This document shows positions 25,624-34,218 of a stretch of 64,000 bases of DNA, in pieces; position 1 is the stretch's first letter, and every line of letters starts with the position of its first letter. The notes beneath the pieces are model-generated. The model worked only from the letters and a program-made list of their open reading frames with translations. It ran no database searches and was not told the origin of the DNA. This DNA comes from Planctomycetota bacterium (GTDB taxonomy: Bacteria > Planctomycetota > Phycisphaerae > WQYP01): contig JAJZDN010000020.1 of the NCBI GenBank assembly GCA_021805985.1, positions 1 to 64,000 of the forward strand. Reading direction: 5' to 3'. The position numbers were made by a program, and so were the translations under genes.

Positions 25624-26253
25624 ATGAAATATGATCTGATTGTATTTGATATGGACGGCACGCTGACGTTCGACGCGTTGGATTTTGACACATTGCGGAA
25701 AGAACTTGGATTGCACGTGCGACACCCGATTCTGGAGTGTATCGATACCATGGAACCCAAAAAGCGACAACAGGCCTGGGAGGTATTGCATCGTCATGAG
25801 GCCTGGGCAGCGGAAAAATGCCAATTACGTCCCGGTGCGGAACAGGTCATCGAAAGGTTACGCAGCCGCGGACTAAAAACCGCACTTCTCAGCCGCAACA
25901 GTCAACGCAGCGTAGAAACAGTACTGCGCCGTTATCCAATCTTTTTTGACCACGTGGCATCACGGGATCAGCCCCCTGTTAAACCCGCGGCAGAAAGTCT
26001 TTTAAGAATTTGCCGGGCCTTGCAGATCAGCGCGGAAAAGACATTAATGGTAGGGGATTACGTTTTTGATATTCAAGTAGCACAGAATGCAGGCATCCAC
26101 AGCGTCCTGCTGCTTGAACCGGAGTCCACACCGCCCGATTTCGCCGAGCAGGCAACGTATCTGATTCGGAAGTTAGAGGATATTGAACTTCTGGTCGCTG
26201 CCCCGGAAGAGTTTTTAAATACACCAACCATGGCTGAGGCAACAAAACGATGA
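25624..26253 (+). CDS. HAD-superfamily phosphatase (pyrophosphatase/phosphoglycolate-like)
   Basis: This 209-residue protein begins with the HAD motif FDMDGTLTFD and contains LLSRNSQRSV (motif II), KPAAESLLRICR (motif III Lys) and GDYVFDIQVAQNAG (motif IV). The small cap is of the phosphoglycolate phosphatase type. It overlaps the downstream LolA-like gene by four bases (ATGA), so the two are probably co-transcribed. Substrate unknown. Confidence 0.78.
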   Translation: MKYDLIVFDMDGTLTFDALDFDTLRKELGLHVRHPILECIDTMEPKKRQQAWEVLHRHEAWAAEKCQLRPGAEQVIERLRSRGLKTALLSRNSQRSVETVLRRYPIFFDHVASRDQPPVKPAAESLLRICRALQISAEKTLMVGDYVFDIQVAQNAGIHSVLLLEPESTPPDFAEQATYLIRKLEDIELLVAAPEEFLNTPTMAEATKR

Positions 26254-27095
26254 ATCACTTACGTCAGAATTATAAAAATACGCCAGGGCGGCCAATGGGC
26301 CAAATGCTGGTCACAGCCGTCGTATTATTGATGGCATGGGCTTCCTGTGGGGCGCGAGCTGCAACCGCACAGCAATCTACGGATATCTCGGCACGAGCAA
26401 AAAATACAGAACTGGTGCCAGCGCACGCCAAGATTCTTACAATTCTAAAGGCTTTACAGCAGCGCGGTAAGACGTTGCGGAATTTTCAGGCCCATCTGGT
26501 TGTGCAGGTGCATCATCTGCGAACCGACGAAAAGGATATGAATATAGGCCATATCTGGTATCAGCAGAAAAACGCAACCACCCGATTTGATATCCGCTTT
26601 AATATGCTGGTCGTTGATGGAGCCATTGCCAAACGCCATGCGGATCATGATATTGTTTTTGACGGGCACTGGCTTATTGACCGCAACGGAAGCGCCAAAA
26701 TATTCCGGAAAATTGAAATCGCACCATCGGGAACAAAATTCAATCCGTTACGCCTGGGTCAGGGGCCGCTGCCAATTCCCATCGGGCAAAAGCCCGCGGA
26801 TGTGGAAAAAGAATTTCATGTTCAACTGCTGAAAAATAAACAAATGCCCCCGCATACGGTTGGTTTAAAACTTATTCCACGCGATAAAACAGCGTTTACC
26901 TTTGTGGAAGTGGATTTCTGGATCAATACGCACGATTGGCTGCCGGTTAAAATTATCCGCACAGATCCCGACGGAACTCCAACGACCGCCCTGCTAAGCA
27001 AAATCGTCCTCAATAAACCCATGCGGCACGATTTTCATTTATCACCGCCGGGACGGGGATGGACCGTGGTGGTGAAACATTACCATGACCACTAA
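26250..27095 (+). CDS. LolA-like periplasmic lipoprotein-carrier-fold protein
   Basis: The 281-residue protein has an N-terminal hydrophobic segment (MLVTAVVLLMAWASCGARAATA) that looks like a signal peptide with cleavage near ARA-ATA. The mature part contains LRNFQAHLVVQVHHLRTDEKDMNIGHIWYQQKNATTRFDIRF, with alternating strands like the LolA/LppX fold, and a C-terminal INTHDWLPVKIIRTDPDG motif. The fold is inferred by pattern; the sequence identity is probably low. It would be a partner for the LolCD-type exporter. Confidence 0.6.
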   Translation: MNHLRQNYKNTPGRPMGQMLVTAVVLLMAWASCGARAATAQQSTDISARAKNTELVPAHAKILTILKALQQRGKTLRNFQAHLVVQVHHLRTDEKDMNIGHIWYQQKNATTRFDIRFNMLVVDGAIAKRHADHDIVFDGHWLIDRNGSAKIFRKIEIAPSGTKFNPLRLGQGPLPIPIGQKPADVEKEFHVQLLKNKQMPPHTVGLKLIPRDKTAFTFVEVDFWINTHDWLPVKIIRTDPDGTPTTALLSKIVLNKPMRHDFHLSPPGRGWTVVVKHYHDH

Positions 27096-27186
27096 GCTCG
27101 CAAGGCTATTTATTCGCCGCAGTTCGGGACGCCGTTGACATCGTGTGAATCCGTTCTTTGTGGCGCACGGAATCAATTCAATTCTA

Positions 27187-27753
27187 TCAGCCGCCAAAGT
27201 AATCAGAAAGTATCTTTTTTTTGCTGCTTGGCGGATTCTGGGCAATCAATGTGGGGTCCGTCGTGACAATAATCACGCCGGCCATAGCCCCGGGAAATCC
27301 GTGTACGCCTGGTCGGTGGGCCGGCTGTACGCTGTGATGATAAATTTTGGAAAGTATGGCATGAACCGGGCAGTAATAGGGATAAATTCCGGGCTTCGTC
27401 AGCACCAATTTAAAGCTGTGCACGCCGGCCTTAGGCCCGGTTGTACCCATGAGCATCCCAGAGTTAATGGCGGCATTCGGCTTGCCCGTGGTCGGGTTAT
27501 AGCCATTGACCATGTGCGCGCCGGTATCTTCATTAATAAAAATCACCGGCTCGCCCGGTGCAACCGCAACAATGGATTCCACAAACGCATTGGCTCCATC
27601 CATGTGAATGTAAACGGGCTTCATCGAAGCCATTGCCGGCGCGACGGCCGACTTAGCCACAAGAGGCCGCATGGGATGAAACACCAGCAGCGTGGTGGTA
27701 AGCACAGCACCAAGAATAAAAGAAGCAATACCGATTCTAACTGTTGGGTTCAT
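27187..27753 (-). CDS. Cupredoxin (plastocyanin/azurin-like) domain protein
   Basis: The product is 188 residues with an N-terminal membrane or signal segment and a cupredoxin fold. The copper ligands can be placed: His in EDTGAHMVNG, Cys in PYYCPVHAILSK, His four residues later in the same motif, and Met in FPGAMAG near the C-terminus. This is the blue-copper pattern (H...C-x2-H...M). Such periplasmic proteins move electrons between membrane complexes. It stands between a convergent LolA-like gene and a same-strand glycosyltransferase. Confidence 0.75.
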   Translation of the reverse strand: MNPTVRIGIASFILGAVLTTTLLVFHPMRPLVAKSAVAPAMASMKPVYIHMDGANAFVESIVAVAPGEPVIFINEDTGAHMVNGYNPTTGKPNAAINSGMLMGTTGPKAGVHSFKLVLTKPGIYPYYCPVHAILSKIYHHSVQPAHRPGVHGFPGAMAGVIIVTTDPTLIAQNPPSSKKKILSDYFGG

Positions 27754-27804
27754 CGCATGACTCCATAATTAGCAGAATTTCTCTATAAACACATCACGCC
27801 GGTT

Positions 27805-29349
27805 TTATACGACCGCCGACGGAGATAGGATCTCAAAAGTTTCAATTTTTATGTCACGCCGCGACCGCCATAGCCGGTGCAGCGACAATCCGCCGACGTA
27901 TAGGTAGCCAAACATAAAAATAAGCATAAAGGGCACGCATGATGCGGCACGATTAAACCACAGGGCAATAATAATACACGCCAGCAAATACAATCCAACG
28001 GCCACTTCCGCAAATGGAATCCATTGCGCCTTATGGGCAAAAGCGCCGGCACGACGTTTCCATTGATCGGGAGATTCATTAATTCCCACGCCATATTTCG
28101 GTGTCCGCACAAATTCGCTCTGATGGCCGGTCAGGCCCTCAATAACCGCGATGGCGTTGGCCAGACTTATTCCCATTCCAATAGCCATTAAAAAGGGAAC
28201 CAGCAGGATGCCAACGACATAATTCTCTTTAATTTCCCGCTGCGCCACCACATAAAATGTACCTGCGGAAAATGTCAGGAGTGTAAAAAGCACCGACATA
28301 ACCCACCACAGAATCGGATAGGCCGCGGACAGCAGCCCGGCACCGGCAAAGCAAAAAGCGGGAAAAAATAAAATGGCAACCAGTACCGCTAAGGGATAGA
28401 CCACACCGGACGTAAGATGAAAAAAAGCCTCAATTTTTACCCGCAACGGCTGCGTTGAGCGTAATACCGTCGGCAGTAGTTTCATTGAGGTCTGAACACT
28501 GCCTTTTGTCCAGCGATGCTGCTGTTGCTTAAAAGCTGTAATTTCCGGTGGCAACTCAGCCGGCGAGGTTACGTCACCAAGATATTTAATCCGCCAGCCG
28601 AGCAACTGCGCGCGATAAGATAAGTCCATGTCCTCGGTAAGCGTATCGTGCTGCCAACCTCCGGCATTAAGGATAGCAGTCTTTCGCCATACGCCCCCGG
28701 TGCCATTAAAATTAATGAATCTGCCGCTGCGGCTGCGTGCGGTATGCTCAATAACAAAATGGCCATCCAAAAAAATAGCCTGGGATCTGGTCAGCAGAGA
28801 TTGGGTTCTATTGAGATGTTCCCATCGGGTTTGCACACAGCCGATTTGCTCATTGGTAAATTCGTGGATAACGGATCGCAGCATTTCCGGGCGGGGCACG
28901 AAATCCGCATCGAAAATAGCTATAAATTCGCCAGTTGCACAGGCCATTCCGTTTTCCAGCGCCCCGGCCTTAAAGCCCGTGCGATTGGTTCGGTGGATAT
29001 ATTGAATATCAAAACCTTGCTGACGAAATTGTTCGCAGGCCTGGCGGGCAATCCCAGCGGAACAATCCGTGGAATCATCGAGTACCTGAATTTGCAGCAG
29101 TTCACAGGGATAATCCAGAGCACAGACTGCGGAAATTACCCGTTGGGCAACATAGCGCTCATTAAACAAGGGCAACTGCACGGTGACGGGTGGCAGAACA
29201 TTGAATTCAGAGGGTTTGGATGGAGTATTCTTTGAATTTCGGTAATACAGGAATACCTCCCAATATCGATGCATACCGTAAATAGTCAATACGACCAAGC
29301 ATACGAAATAAAGCGTAAGGGGAACAAATTCTAACGTTTCTTGCATCAT
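27805..29349 (-). CDS. Family 2 glycosyltransferase, cellulose/glucomannan synthase-like
   Basis: The 514-residue protein has an N-terminal helix and a GT-A catalytic domain with VQLPLFNE, DDSTD, the DAD motif (AIFDADFVP), TEDMDLS and QQQHRW, the last being the (Q/R)xxRW signature of processive synthases. Four or five helices follow. This combination is typical of plant-CslA-like glucomannan/glucan synthases and bacterial relatives. The product polysaccharide is not evident from context. It is transcribed on the minus strand with the cupredoxin gene downstream. Confidence 0.8.
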   Translation of the reverse strand: MMQETLEFVPLTLYFVCLVVLTIYGMHRYWEVFLYYRNSKNTPSKPSEFNVLPPVTVQLPLFNERYVAQRVISAVCALDYPCELLQIQVLDDSTDCSAGIARQACEQFRQQGFDIQYIHRTNRTGFKAGALENGMACATGEFIAIFDADFVPRPEMLRSVIHEFTNEQIGCVQTRWEHLNRTQSLLTRSQAIFLDGHFVIEHTARSRSGRFINFNGTGGVWRKTAILNAGGWQHDTLTEDMDLSYRAQLLGWRIKYLGDVTSPAELPPEITAFKQQQHRWTKGSVQTSMKLLPTVLRSTQPLRVKIEAFFHLTSGVVYPLAVLVAILFFPAFCFAGAGLLSAAYPILWWVMSVLFTLLTFSAGTFYVVAQREIKENYVVGILLVPFLMAIGMGISLANAIAVIEGLTGHQSEFVRTPKYGVGINESPDQWKRRAGAFAHKAQWIPFAEVAVGLYLLACIIIALWFNRAASCVPFMLIFMFGYLYVGGLSLHRLWRSRRDIKIETFEILSPSAVV

Positions 29350-29503
29350 TCCTTATCCCGAAACCGCCCCCGCGGATTCCTTTGACCACTAAATCGCCAC
29401 GCGCCCACTAGCGCTTACGCCTATCTGAGTGTACGTCCTGTAAAAGTTGTTTGCAATACCTCACTGCGATTTTATACGCTTTCCGGAATTATTTGCCTTA
29501 TTA

Positions 29504-29962
29504 CTACGCGGAAAGCCCTTCATCCATATTTTCGTAATTCTTCTGTATTTTGCTGATCAGGTTATGCGCCTCCTGAGTTTCAAGTTTGCCCGGACGCCAA
29601 GGGACAAAAAAACTGTCATCGCTTTTTCGCGGAATAATGTGGTAGTGGGCATGATGAACGGACTGCATGGCTTCAATTCCGCTATTAAGGAGAATGTGAC
29701 ATGCGGGGGCTTCAACGGCTGCACATATCGCACGTGCCAGAGCCGGGAGTTCATACGCCACTGCCGCAGCAACTTCGGAAGGCATATCGAATATATTGCG
29801 AATGTGACGCTTGGGAATTACCAGGCTGTGGCCGACAACCACCGGCCCAATATCCAAAAAACACAAAATATTTTGATTTTCTATAATTTTCTGACAGGGA
29901 ATTTCACCGGCGATAATTCTGCAGAAAATACATCCACCGTCATGGGGGGACTGCTCTGACAT
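29504..29962 (-). CDS. HIT-family protein (histidine triad)
   Basis: The 152-residue product contains CIFCRIIAGEIPC at the N-terminus, GHSLVIPKRH in the middle and the histidine triad HHAHYHIIPR at about residues 110-116, the catalytic H-x-H-x-H. HIT proteins are nucleotide hydrolases or transferases acting on nucleoside phosphoramidates or similar. ATG 29962 (MSEQSP) is preferred to a start at 29974 because it begins the conserved part. Confidence 0.85.
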   Translation of the reverse strand: MSEQSPHDGGCIFCRIIAGEIPCQKIIENQNILCFLDIGPVVVGHSLVIPKRHIRNIFDMPSEVAAAVAYELPALARAICAAVEAPACHILLNSGIEAMQSVHHAHYHIIPRKSDDSFFVPWRPGKLETQEAHNLISKIQKNYENMDEGLSA

Positions 29963-29996
29963 GCAAGGCTCCAAGAGTCATTTCAGCGGGTCATAC

Positions 29997-30482
29997 TTAA
30001 TTGTTTTTCAGTTTGCTTAAAACCCCGGGGATATCGGAAAAAAGCCGACGTTCCAGTTCCCCGATTTTCTCAACCCGCCGCGCATGGCGGCCATCTTCAA
30101 AGGGAGCTTTTATCCAAGCCGCCACGATACGGCGGATTAACTCGCCCCCCAGTAAATCTACCGCCAAACATAATACATTGGCATCGTTGTATCGGCGGGA
30201 AATTTCAGCGGTTAATTCATCGTGACAAATGGCCGCGCGAATACCCGGAATTTTATTGGCCACGATCGACATTCCGATACCGCTACCATCGAGCAAAATC
30301 GCCACTTGTGCCTTGCCTTCCACAATGGCCAGGGAGGCAGGAACGGCAAAATCCGGATAGTCAGACGCCTTGGCGTCGAAGGCCCCAAAGTCCTCCACGC
30401 CGTGGCCTTCCACCCGCAACTGCTCGATGAGCTGTTGTTTAATGTTAAATCCACGATGATCGCAGGCCAGAGCTATATTCAT
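29997..30482 (-). CDS. rpiB: Ribose-5-phosphate isomerase B
   Basis: The 161-residue protein matches RpiB over its whole length: ALACDHRGFNIKQQL, DYPDFAVP, then the phosphate-binding loop GSGIGMSIVANKIPGIRAAICHD and RRYNDANVLCLAVDLLGG. The active-site Cys of E. coli RpiB (ILICGTGVG) is Asp here (ILLDGSGIG). Asp-bearing variants occur in other bacteria as I recall. The reaction interconverts ribulose-5- and ribose-5-phosphate. It starts within the stop of the upstream Sua5-phosphatase gene (4-base overlap). Confidence 0.85.
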   Translation of the reverse strand: MNIALACDHRGFNIKQQLIEQLRVEGHGVEDFGAFDAKASDYPDFAVPASLAIVEGKAQVAILLDGSGIGMSIVANKIPGIRAAICHDELTAEISRRYNDANVLCLAVDLLGGELIRRIVAAWIKAPFEDGRHARRVEKIGELERRLFSDIPGVLSKLKNN

Positions 30483-31594
30483 AATTCCATCTCCACAACG
30501 CGGTTACGAATCAGTTTTTCCAGCCGTTGTGCTGTTTTTCTATAAACTTGCTCTCCCTGCCCAATGGGGTCCTCAATATCGCCGTCGGGGTCCAAGGTGA
30601 ACGTTTTTTCACGCGCCGTCGGCATACGAGATATTATTTCTTCACGGTGCGCCTGCGTCATGGTAAATATCATATCGGCCCGCCGCAATAAATCATCCGT
30701 CAGCGGTGCAGATCGGTGCTTTTGAATATTAGCCCCCATTGCTACGAGAACGTTTACGGCTTCTGTGGCTGCCGGCATGCCGCTGGCAGCGTGAACGCCG
30801 GCAGAACGAACTACGATATGCCGACTCGGCAGTTCATCTGCTGGAATCTTAAGTTTCTCGGCAATGATTTGCAATGCCAGGCCTGCGGCCATAGGCGACC
30901 GACACGTATTTCCACTGCAAACAAAAACGATCACCATATCTTCCATGCGACGAATCACGCGCTGGGCTATGGCTCCTTCCCGCAGAATGTCCAAGTGGTT
31001 TCCTGTAACTCGTACGAGCGTGGAAAGATTTTTATAACGCGGTGGCGGCCCGGCAACGGCAAGCGATAATTGCCGACTTATCACTGGCGGCAAATTCTCA
31101 ACACTGTCTACCAACTCATTACCTGCTGCCCCGACGATTGTCACCAGTTCGCCCGCAAGGTCGATAATCTGACGGGTTATCGCAGATTCCGTGCAGCGGA
31201 AGGTCACGCACCCATCCACCATCGTTTCAGCCGTGGTCTGCCGCCCCGTCAACTGCACCAGGCGCTCCACGTCGGCTGGCTCCAAAGGTAGTTGAAGGGA
31301 CAGTGGGCCCGGCCACAAGCGGCGGGCCAGCCGGCGAGCCAGCGGCGGGACATGGGAAACAACGTCGGAAATACGGTCGGCTGAGCTTACATGAATTACC
31401 CAGGCCGGATGGTTCTGGATCTTCAAAGTTTCTTTTAATGCCTGAAGTCCGGCGGGTTGCGCCAAGCTGGCGGCAATGCCGTAGACCGTCTCTGTAGGAA
31501 GTCCCACCAATTTGCCGCCACGCAGAGCTTCCGCGGCGCCGATCAATTGCTCATCAGCGGGGCGGAGCGTGGATCTGATTGGCATGACTTCCAT
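30479..31594 (-). CDS. Sua5/YrdC (threonylcarbamoyl-AMP synthase) fused to low-molecular-weight protein tyrosine phosphatase
   Basis: The protein is 371 residues. Residues about 15-225 are a Sua5/YrdC domain with GKLVGLPTETVYGI and RLARRLWPGPLSLQL, the fold that makes threonylcarbamoyl-AMP for tRNA t6A. Residues from about 235 on are an LMW-PTP domain with the P-loop VFVCSGNTCRSPMA (Cx5R) and a DPDGDIEDP motif that supplies the general acid. I recall this fusion from planctomycetes. It overlaps rpiB by four bases and so is probably co-transcribed. Start 31594 is the first Met with a reasonable site (AGGGA). Confidence 0.8.
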   Translation of the reverse strand: MEVMPIRSTLRPADEQLIGAAEALRGGKLVGLPTETVYGIAASLAQPAGLQALKETLKIQNHPAWVIHVSSADRISDVVSHVPPLARRLARRLWPGPLSLQLPLEPADVERLVQLTGRQTTAETMVDGCVTFRCTESAITRQIIDLAGELVTIVGAAGNELVDSVENLPPVISRQLSLAVAGPPPRYKNLSTLVRVTGNHLDILREGAIAQRVIRRMEDMVIVFVCSGNTCRSPMAAGLALQIIAEKLKIPADELPSRHIVVRSAGVHAASGMPAATEAVNVLVAMGANIQKHRSAPLTDDLLRRADMIFTMTQAHREEIISRMPTAREKTFTLDPDGDIEDPIGQGEQVYRKTAQRLEKLIRNRVVEMEL

Positions 31595-31619
31595 TGGCGG
31601 CAATTCCCTGGCAGGCGTT

Positions 31620-32447
31620 TTATCGCTTATCGGGATAAAACGCGGCGTAGAACAGTGCGTAATTGGTTCGCACCATGTTGCAAATATCTTTTCCAAGCAC
31701 ATCAACAAAATCGGGCGTCACCGGTTCAACCTTGCTGCGAATGCGATGATCCCCATAAATAGTGTGATACTGATCATTTTCCTGTGTCATCTGTCCAACA
31801 TTGTTGAAATCATGCTCAAAATACGGTTCTTCCAGATAATCATAGACACGCTTCATGACATCGGCCGGGTTGGTGGTTAAATCTTCGAAACGCACCACAT
31901 GAAGTTGCCGAATCAGATTGGTCTGAATGGCTTCGATCAGACGGCCAATAGCGATGCCCACCGGCGGCCCGTTCAGCCAGCGCATCACGCGGTTATTGAT
32001 GGTGATCATGGTCAGGGTTCCGGTAACTTCATCGGCATCAGCGCGATCACGATTCTTACGGAACAGTTTTTCCATCGAGGATAGAATGGCGCGTAAATCG
32101 CGCACGCACACAATGTATTTAGGATTCGGAACGAATTGTTTGACCCAATCATGATAATGAAACCAACTGCGGCATTTGTCCACACATACCGGCTTATCGG
32201 TTACACCTTCATAAAAGCCATTGATGCCGTAGCGGCAATAGTTCAAAAAGCCCTTCTGCATGAGGTCCGGATCCTGGGCCTTAAATTCAGCCAATTCGGT
32301 GTAATATTTTCGCGACGCCAGCATCAGATCAATAACGCCGCTGGTGGGCGTACAATAAAAACGCGGATTTTGCGCCAGAATATTCTGCATCAGCGTGGAA
32401 CCCGAGCGCGGCAGCGAGGCGTTAAACACCAGTTTCTTGTCGAACAT
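31620..32447 (-). CDS. Sulfotransferase family protein
   Basis: This 275-residue protein starts with the PAPS-binding 5'-phosphosulfate loop (FNASLPRSGSTLMQNIL) and carries the 3'-phosphate motif RDLRAILSSMEKLFR. It lies 25 bases upstream of the Sua5 fusion gene on the same strand. Such enzymes transfer sulfate from PAPS to sugars, proteins or lipids; the acceptor is unknown. Phosphosulfate-binding sequences are clear, but the family assignment does not identify the substrate. Confidence 0.8.
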   Translation of the reverse strand: MFDKKLVFNASLPRSGSTLMQNILAQNPRFYCTPTSGVIDLMLASRKYYTELAEFKAQDPDLMQKGFLNYCRYGINGFYEGVTDKPVCVDKCRSWFHYHDWVKQFVPNPKYIVCVRDLRAILSSMEKLFRKNRDRADADEVTGTLTMITINNRVMRWLNGPPVGIAIGRLIEAIQTNLIRQLHVVRFEDLTTNPADVMKRVYDYLEEPYFEHDFNNVGQMTQENDQYHTIYGDHRIRSKVEPVTPDFVDVLGKDICNMVRTNYALFYAAFYPDKR

Positions 32448-32778
32448 GAACCCATCCTTTCAAGAGATAAATCGTGACCCGGAAAACCTGCCGGAAGTAT
32501 ACACGAACTGCAGGCAAGGCAAAACTACGCAGCCGGATCGCCTCACCATTTTTTAATATACGGTCCCGAAACGTTCGCCCGAAAAATAGTCCTTCCTTGA
32601 CCCGGACCCTTACACGAGCTAGCCTTATAGGTAGCTGCTGAAAGTTGACTTCGAGGTCGCGGCGTAGATAAAGCGTGGTCAGGGCAAAGAACTCGGTATT
32701 TCATCAGTCCACGCCAAATATTCCGCTGTTGGGGACGAATTCAAGAAATTGTGTTTCTCTTTACAGGAGTTTTCTTTT
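32448..32778. other. Divergent intergenic region with no recognisable gene
   Basis: This 331-base stretch lies between the minus-strand sulfotransferase and the plus-strand DoxX gene. It contains short AT-rich tracts (TTTTTTAATATACGG near 32551) that could serve as promoter boxes. I see no credible reading frame, repeat or RNA gene. Confidence 0.4.
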
Positions 32779-33258
32779 ATGGCAGCGAACACCGAAACAA
32801 CCACCAGCGGCACATGCGCAAGCTCAATACTGGCAACCGGATTGGGTACCCTGCTGGTGCGGGCGATGATGGGCATTATCTTTATCTACTACAGCGGACA
32901 ATTTTTATTTGGGATTTTCGGCGGCCAGGGTCTGCAAACATTTACCCAGATGCTGGCTTCCGACCATCTGCCGATCCTGCCAACCACCGTCTGGGCCTAT
33001 CTTGCCGGCTTCACACAATTTTTTGGCGGCATATTAATTATTGTCGGACTGCTCTCGCGAGTTGTCAGTATTTTCCTGATCCTTAATCTCATCGGAATTA
33101 TCTACGTATCACATGGCGGCGGTTTTGGATCCATAGATTTTCAACTAGTTTTGATCGCCATTTGTGGGCTGATTCTCATCAGTGGGCCGGGGATGCTCTC
33201 CGTAGATGCCCTGATCTTTGGGAAAAAAGAAACAATTATCGCTCCCAGCCGGCCGTAA
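32779..33258 (+). CDS. DoxX-family membrane protein
   Basis: The 159-residue protein has four hydrophobic helices. The pattern LLVRAMMGIIFIYYSGQFLFG, then FTQFFGGILIIVGLLSRVVSIFLILNLI, matches the DoxX/DoxD group of small quinone-linked membrane proteins. The ATG at 32779 has a clear ACAGGAG Shine-Dalgarno. It may belong to the redox neighbourhood with the cytochromes that follow, but the electron donor is not evident. Confidence 0.8.
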   Translation: MAANTETTTSGTCASSILATGLGTLLVRAMMGIIFIYYSGQFLFGIFGGQGLQTFTQMLASDHLPILPTTVWAYLAGFTQFFGGILIIVGLLSRVVSIFLILNLIGIIYVSHGGGFGSIDFQLVLIAICGLILISGPGMLSVDALIFGKKETIIAPSRP

Positions 33259-33365
33259 AAGCGTTTCCGGCTCGATGGTTCAGTAGCCCGGTCAAACTGT
33301 GTTTTGACTGAAAGCAAGGCTAAACATTCGGGGGAACGTCTGACCGGCATTGGTTCCATGGCGAT

Positions 33366-33803
33366 CTATTTACCTTTACCAAATGCATGTCTGATGTAGT
33401 TAATTACATCCCAGCGTTGCTTGCGGCTCAATGAATCGCGGAAACTTGGCATCGGGCTGTGGCCATGCGTAATTTTCCAGAAAATAGCCCCGTCTGTTTG
33501 TGCCAAGAAAGAGGCTTTTGTTAAATTTGCCGGATGGGGGTTTAAAAAGGCCCCGGTCGGGCCATCCCCTTTTCCGTTGGAACCGTGGCAGGCTTCACAG
33601 TTTTGAGAGAATATTGCATGTCCCGCTTGAATGGATGCCGGGGACGTGGGAACAGGATTTTTCTTTTTTACCGCGGAATGCGGCGCTTTCCAACTTGCCA
33701 ACTCAAGGGGCTTGCCAACGGTGGAAATGGCACTGTTACCGCTGCCAGCAAGGAACGTGGAGCCGATGACGACCATCGCCAACTTTGATAATTTTAACAC
33801 CAT
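33366..33803 (-). CDS. Mono-haem cytochrome c, periplasmic
   Basis: This 145-residue protein has a signal peptide (LAMVVIGSTFLAGSGNSA) and one CxxCH haem site (CEACHGSNGKGDG) with a probable Met ligand in HSPMPSFRD. It is a paralogue of the plus-strand cytochrome at 34219, and the last 80 residues are nearly the same. The two genes are divergent, so they share the 33804-34218 region. Class I cytochromes of this kind shuttle electrons in the periplasm. Confidence 0.85.
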   Translation of the reverse strand: MVLKLSKLAMVVIGSTFLAGSGNSAISTVGKPLELASWKAPHSAVKKKNPVPTSPASIQAGHAIFSQNCEACHGSNGKGDGPTGAFLNPHPANLTKASFLAQTDGAIFWKITHGHSPMPSFRDSLSRKQRWDVINYIRHAFGKGK

Positions 33804-33949
33804 CGAAACTATCTCCTGCGTGAATATGTATCATTATAGCAATCGCCAACCCCACGGGTTATAACCTTAACGACGATCCATACTATCGTGACAGATGCCC
33901 GATCCGTCAAAATGTCCGAGTTTTATTTCACTTTGTGCCGCGGTATTCA

Positions 33950-34072
33950 GGCGCGCAAGGATAAATAATCGCCCAAAACCTGGCGGAGTGGTCCCAGGGA
34001 ATTAGGTGAAAATCCTAGTCGGGGTAAGGAATAAATTCTTACGCACAGTCGGGGATTAGTCCCGATTTTATT
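33950..34072 (+). ncRNA. Cobalamin-riboswitch-like leader with terminator
   Basis: GGGAATTAGGTGAAAATCC at 33997-34015 matches the cobalamin-riboswitch core GGGAAnn.GGTGnAAATCC. A hairpin (GTAAG..CTTAC at 34024-34042) and a terminator stem follow at 34049-34065. A possible CGC.ACAGT segment near 34042 resembles the next conserved block but is not exact. The whole is shorter than typical and I could not identify every paired element, so it may be a degenerate or divergent relative. It points toward the cytochrome gene at 34219. Confidence 0.4.
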
Positions 34073-34073
34073 T
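34049..34073 (+). terminator. Rho-independent terminator in the riboswitch-like leader
   Basis: TCGGG at 34049-34053 pairs with CCCGA at 34061-34065 over a seven-base loop, and TTTTATTT follows. It lies about 145 bases before the cytochrome start, so it would end transcripts initiated upstream of the conserved core. Confidence 0.6.
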
Positions 34074-34138
34074 CGTCTGCCTTTTGCGATGATACACATC
34101 CATGACAGATGCGAAAGCGTCCGGGGGCATATGTTTCA

Positions 34139-34160
34139 GTTCGTGAAATGTTTCACGAAC
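34139..34160. promoter_or_regulatory. Rex-like operator palindrome
   Basis: GTTCGTGAAA and TTTCACGAAC form perfect ten-base arms about a two-base centre. The pattern resembles the Rex operator TTGTGAA-N4-TTCACAA, with a symmetrical T-to-C change in the outer part. A rex gene is encoded at 41521 in the same window, and the site is 59 bases before a cytochrome c start, a typical Rex target. The assignment is by pattern only. Confidence 0.5.
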
Positions 34161-34218
34161 CCCTTTGGACGGATGATCTGTTAAAAACACATGGGTACCT
34201 CGAAAAGGACTTAGGTCA

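Larger units (their letters stand above)
33804..34218. other. Divergent cytochrome regulatory region
   Basis: This 415-base stretch separates the two inverted cytochrome c genes. It contains a riboswitch-like RNA with a terminator (33950-34072) and a Rex-like palindrome (34139-34160). No protein-coding gene is seen in it. Confidence 0.5.
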
